Assembly: GCA_951799445.1 (NCBI GenBank)
Contig: OX637293.1
Span: 22,754,001 to 22,818,000 of the forward strand
Direction: 5' to 3'
Source of the DNA: Pseudisothecium myosuroides
Taxonomy: Eukaryota; Streptophyta; Bryopsida; Hypnales; Lembophyllaceae
DNA length: 64,000 nt
The notes below the pieces were generated by a model, which was given only the letters and a program-made list of their open reading frames with translations, was not told where the DNA came from and ran no database searches. This document shows, one piece after another, positions 60,121 through 64,000 of the stretch; positions within the stretch are counted from its first letter, which is position 1, and every line of letters begins with the position of its first letter. Position numbers and translations under genes: made by a program.

Positions 60121-63100
60121 TGTGACCTCCCATTTAGTCAATTGGGACTTGTAGATTTCTTTCTTTTGATTTTGCAAATTAAAGTTGATAAAAATATACA
60201 AAAAGCTATAAAAAAAAATGTAGAACCAAAATAGGGTTGTATCTTATCCATTATAGTATTTGGTCTAGTTTTGATTTTGTATGTAGAACTCACCCAAACT
60301 CTGCTTGGAAATAGAATAGAAACCATAAGATAGTGGGATTTATTGAATTTGAGTCATATAGCCCAAAAGAACTAAATTCCACCATGAATGTGGCAAATCA
60401 TGGCTAAGTCGATCCGACGGATTCCTAGCAAGGCCACTAGGTCGGATCCTAAAGTTAGGTTTTGAATTCCCCATTGAATCGATGAATTCCCCAAAACCCT
60501 AATTGTTAGCATGCAAGAGCTACAAACTCAAGACAAGCATGTGGAAGAATCTACCATCCAAGAATGGTATTCTAGGAGAAATTCCTTGCCAAAAATCCAA
60601 CGGCAAAATCATTTCATCAAAATTCCTTCATTTACAAAAGATTCTTGCATCACCAACAATTCAAGGAGACAACCAATTTAGATCTCCGCTGATCAATTGT
60701 GCCAGATACAAAAACGCACCTACACATCTTTTGTGGGACTCTTTGAGAGGTTCCATGAAAATTTCCGGCATCTTCCGACTTGCAAAAGAACCTCTTTCAA
60801 GCAGTCAATCGTTCTAACCTTCAACAGGAATTTTGTGAAAATTATCCAAGTTGCGGTAAAATCTCATTAAAAATTAAACTAGCTTGTTTTATATTAATAA
60901 TGTGCTCCAACAAGTTTTGCAACATTCTGATATCAACAAGTATCTGAACTAGCCAGATTCCTCGGGAATTAATCACCTAGCGTTGTCTCCACGACAATGA
61001 CCGGCGTTCCGGGGGCATACAATGGCAAAACAAAGTCAACAAGGAGTCTTTTCCTACTCCCTTATACCTACTAGAGACCCTAGGCTAGTTACTTTTTTCA
61101 AAATAGGAGACCACCAAGAGTTAGAAATTTACCTCAACTTGATTTTTAATCTGAGCTAGCTTACGATAGACTTTTGGTCCCAGTTTGGAGAGCGGAAGCA
61201 CAACATACAAAACACAGTGATCTGGAACCAACAGCGCAATCCGTTTGACATTTGAAATTGATCTCCAAAAGTTAGGATGTTGGCCCAATATAGATGGTAG
61301 ATAGTCAAATTCTAGGGATGAGGATGAAAATCCAAGTCGATAAGGTTATTAGTAGGAATTTAGGGGGGGGGAGTGGGCCCTTGAAAACCTATATAAGGAC
61401 TCTATTTCCCTCTTTAAAATCACCCCCATATTTGTTTTGGGTCCGTGGGTCCAAATTATATTGGATATTTTGGCGTTTGAAGCCAAAACCTCACGATGTT
61501 TTTGGAGCACTTTTGGCTCCATTATTGTTCAAATTCAAGCTTTGAAGGTCTTTTGGGGGTCCTTCCATTGTGGTTACGTGTATACTTAGGGTTTTTCATG
61601 AACTAATTTGTGTGTCTTGGACGTCGTCTTGATATCTTATATTAAACCTAGAGTTACCCCCGACCGTACCTTGGCGATGCTGTTTTGGAGGGCCTTTAAT
61701 GTGTAAGTTTAGTATTACTATATTTGTACTAACTTGTGTGTGTTAAGCTTGTACTAACTAGAGAGAAGTTGTACTGTATTTTGTACCCCCTTTCTCTAAA
61801 TATCTTTTTGGAAGCTAACCCTTTTTTTAAAGTTTATCTTGTTGTGTGTACCCCCCTCTAGGATAGCGAAGCTTTGAATCTTCTTCGTGTTTTTTTTAAG
61901 TGAGTTCTTGCCTTCTTCTAAAGTTCTCCTTGTTCTATGGACCTTCCTTCGGATCAACGTAGCTTTGAATCCATGACTAGAAATAAATCCTATATTGTTA
62001 GTTAAAAGATTCCAGAGGGCGGAGCTACGGACCCCCGGAGTGCTACAAAGTCCTAAAATTGGCGTTAAAACTGACTTGGCGGCGAAGTCTTGAACCTCTA
62101 AAGTATTTAAATCCAAAATATAGTTCCTGAATATGCTTGGGATAGTCCAAAGTTTTGCTTCTAAGATTATTAGTGGGTTAATAGAGGGAGGTACGGCCTA
62201 TCAAGTGATTTTTAGCAAGTTCCACACCCTACCCAAGTGAGTTTTAGCAAATCCCGCACCCTATCCAAGTGAATTTTAGCAAGTCTAATACCCTATCTAA
62301 GTAAACTTTTGGCGAATCCAACCATAAATCAGCACCCAACCTTATAAAATTAGTGCCCAACCATAAATGAGCACCCATCTATACCAAATGAGCCCAATCC
62401 ATCAAAAATCAATTTTGTTTCAAAACAAAAATCATAAAAAAGAACCATTCCTCCAGCCAGCCTACTAAGCTGACTGGCTAGCGGAGTTGGAGTCCAGCAA
62501 TGGGATTTGGAGTTCTAGCAATGGGATCGAAGTTTTGTCAACGGGGTTGAGGGTCTAGTCAACGGGGTTTGGGGTCCAACAACGGGGTTTGAGGTTCCAA
62601 TAACAAGGTTTGGGATCCAAACAATCGGGTTTAGGGACCGGGTTTTTTTTTTCTCTCTAAAATATTGGAATTAGGGATCCACTTAGACTAGGGTCTACGG
62701 GTTAGAGTAGGAGAATAGAAGTTTGGAAAAGGAAAGGGAAGGGGGAGAAAAGAAATAACACCTCCACGCTCCACACCTCCACACAAACTCTCAGATCTTA
62801 ATTCTCTCACCAACAAAACGAAAACAAGCAATGGAGGTGGATTAGAAAAGAAGGAGATGAAATAGGAGACAAGGAGGAGAGACAATAAATAGTGCCCTAG
62901 CCATAAGATTAGAGAGACTTAGGAACGAGATCTAGAGAATTCTTTGTGACCGTTAAGAGGAGGATTAGGATAACACAAAGGAGAAATGTGTAAGAAAAGA
63001 AGGGGCACCATTAAGTCTGTCAAAGTTTGAGTCTATAGTTGTAAGATTACTATCAATATATTTGGTGGAATAGTGTTAGTGTAGAAGAGGTGAGGAGAAA

Positions 63101-64000
63101 AAAAAGGAAGGAAGAAGGAATGGAAGGGAGTTAGATCACAAGGATGTAATATTTTCTAAAAAAATAAACAATAAACTTTGAAAAAACAAACAACCAAATG
63201 ACTACAATGAAACTCGAGGATGCGTACGCGGACATGGACGAGGTTAGCTCTAACGGCGACAGTGATGAAGTAAGTCATTGAAGTAATCTTTGGTGTTTTT
63301 TTCTAATTAGCTTTTGATTTTCCTAATTAGTCTTTAATCCACATTAGCAAGTAGAGCTTAGCGAGAGATAGAAATTTAGATTATAAAGTTCATAGGTTAG
63401 GAAGAGGGATTTCCAAAAACATATTACACTTAAGATTTGGTTTTGATTTGACTACTTTAAGTTAGATTGAGCGGTAATGGTTAGGACTAATGAAGGTTAG
63501 CCAACTTCATCCAAAAGGAACAATGGACGGAATTTAGGAGTCAAAATTTAGAGTTAATTTTAGAAGGTAGAAACTTTGGGTTAATTTAGAAGTTAAATTC
63601 TAAAATTAAAATTAGAAGTAGAATTAAGAATTAAATTTAGAAGTGAAAATCTAGAGTTAAAAGGTAAAACGTAGAGGTAAATTTTAGAGGTTAAAATTTA
63701 GAGTTAGTTTTAGAAGTGAAAATCTAGAGTTAGAAGTTAAAACATAAAATTAAATTTAGAGGTTAAAATTTAGAGTTAGTTTTAGAAGTGAAAATCTAGA
63801 GTTAGAAGTTAAAACATAAAATTAAATTTAGAGGTTAAAATTTAGAGTTAGTTTTAGAAGTGAAAATCTAGAGTTAGAAGTTAAAACATAAAATTAAATT
63901 TAGAGGTTAAAATTTAGAGTTAGTTTTAGAAGTGAAAATCTAGAGTTAGAAGTTAAAACATAAAATTAAATTTAGAGGTTAAAATTTAGAGTTAGTTTTA
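60121..64000 (+). mobile_element. Large LTR-like element L2, inverted relative to L1, cut by the window end
   Basis: It starts TGTGACCTCCC and follows the reverse complement of L1 in order. The shared landmarks are the GGTCGGATCCTAAAGTTAGG block (60451), the TATA box CTATATAAGG (61390-61399), the tandem-repeat leader, and the 21-codon ATG exon (63207-63269) with a GTAAGT donor. Local arrays include about four units of TTTTAGCAAGTCC...CCTATCCAAGTGA (62198-62325) and a CAACGGGGTT array (62530-62640). From 63712 a 72-bp unit repeats exactly or nearly so to the window end. The far terminus lies outside the window. Confidence 0.65.
63712..64000. repeat. 72-bp tandem repeat inside L2
   Basis: Units beginning AGAAGTGAAAATCTAGAG start at 63712, 63784, 63856 and 63928 and are nearly identical, unlike the degenerate equivalent in L1. 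The array is cut by the window end. Confidence 0.9.

Overview
This looks like nuclear DNA of a land plant (or close streptophyte). It is AT-rich and dominated by mobile elements. The pointers are a short run of plant-type telomeric repeat (CCCTAAA, about 12145-12179), a nine-exon plant-style cytochrome P450 of the CYP85 clan, an isolated TM9SF exon, a BED/DUF659-type hAT transposase, and GT-AG introns. Nothing bacterial, organellar or viral was recognised, and the lineage cannot be fixed from the sequence alone.

Layout. 1-1.02 kb: a TTAA-flanked non-autonomous transposon (family A). 1.3-5.1 kb: a broken hAT transposase on the minus strand with its promoter. 5.5-7.3 kb: further TTAA-type elements. 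8.0-11.9 kb: a long minus-strand reading frame with a RING-H2 finger, broken by three in-frame stops, and its promoter. 12.3-16.0 kb: an old A copy and a satellite-like array. 16.0-18.1 kb: a minisatellite promoter and a plus-strand gene with a ubiquitin-interacting motif; its N-terminal domain matches that of the RING frame. 18.5-22.4 kb: nested A and B elements. 22.4-24.2 kb: a protein-kinase-like gene. 24.9-28.7 kb: a B element, a second minisatellite and a gene fragment split by a foldback MITE. 29.3-32 kb: repeat D and AT-rich DNA. 32.4-38.2 kb: the P450 gene, minus strand. 38.9-50 kb: MITEs, a second D copy carrying nested TTAA elements, and a tandem duplication. 50.1-50.35 kb: the TM9SF exon. 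50.6-64 kb: two large inverted copies of an LTR-like element (L), one of them inside a B element, with two A elements between them.

Two themes stand out. First, several families of roughly 0.7-0.95 kb begin CCCCTAAAG, end CTTTAGGGG and sit at TTAA. An occupied site, its empty counterpart and several nestings inside this window support TTAA as the target. No transposase for them is present. Second, four open reading frames (hAT, RING, UIM, kinase) each have a GC-rich block full of (A/G)CCGAC / GGTCGG just upstream of a TATA-like box. All four are interrupted only by stop codons that a single C-to-T change at CG or CHG sites can explain, with no frameshift. Two of them share an N-terminal domain joined to different ubiquitin-related modules. 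They look like a mobile or amplified gene family silenced by methylation, or decaying under it.
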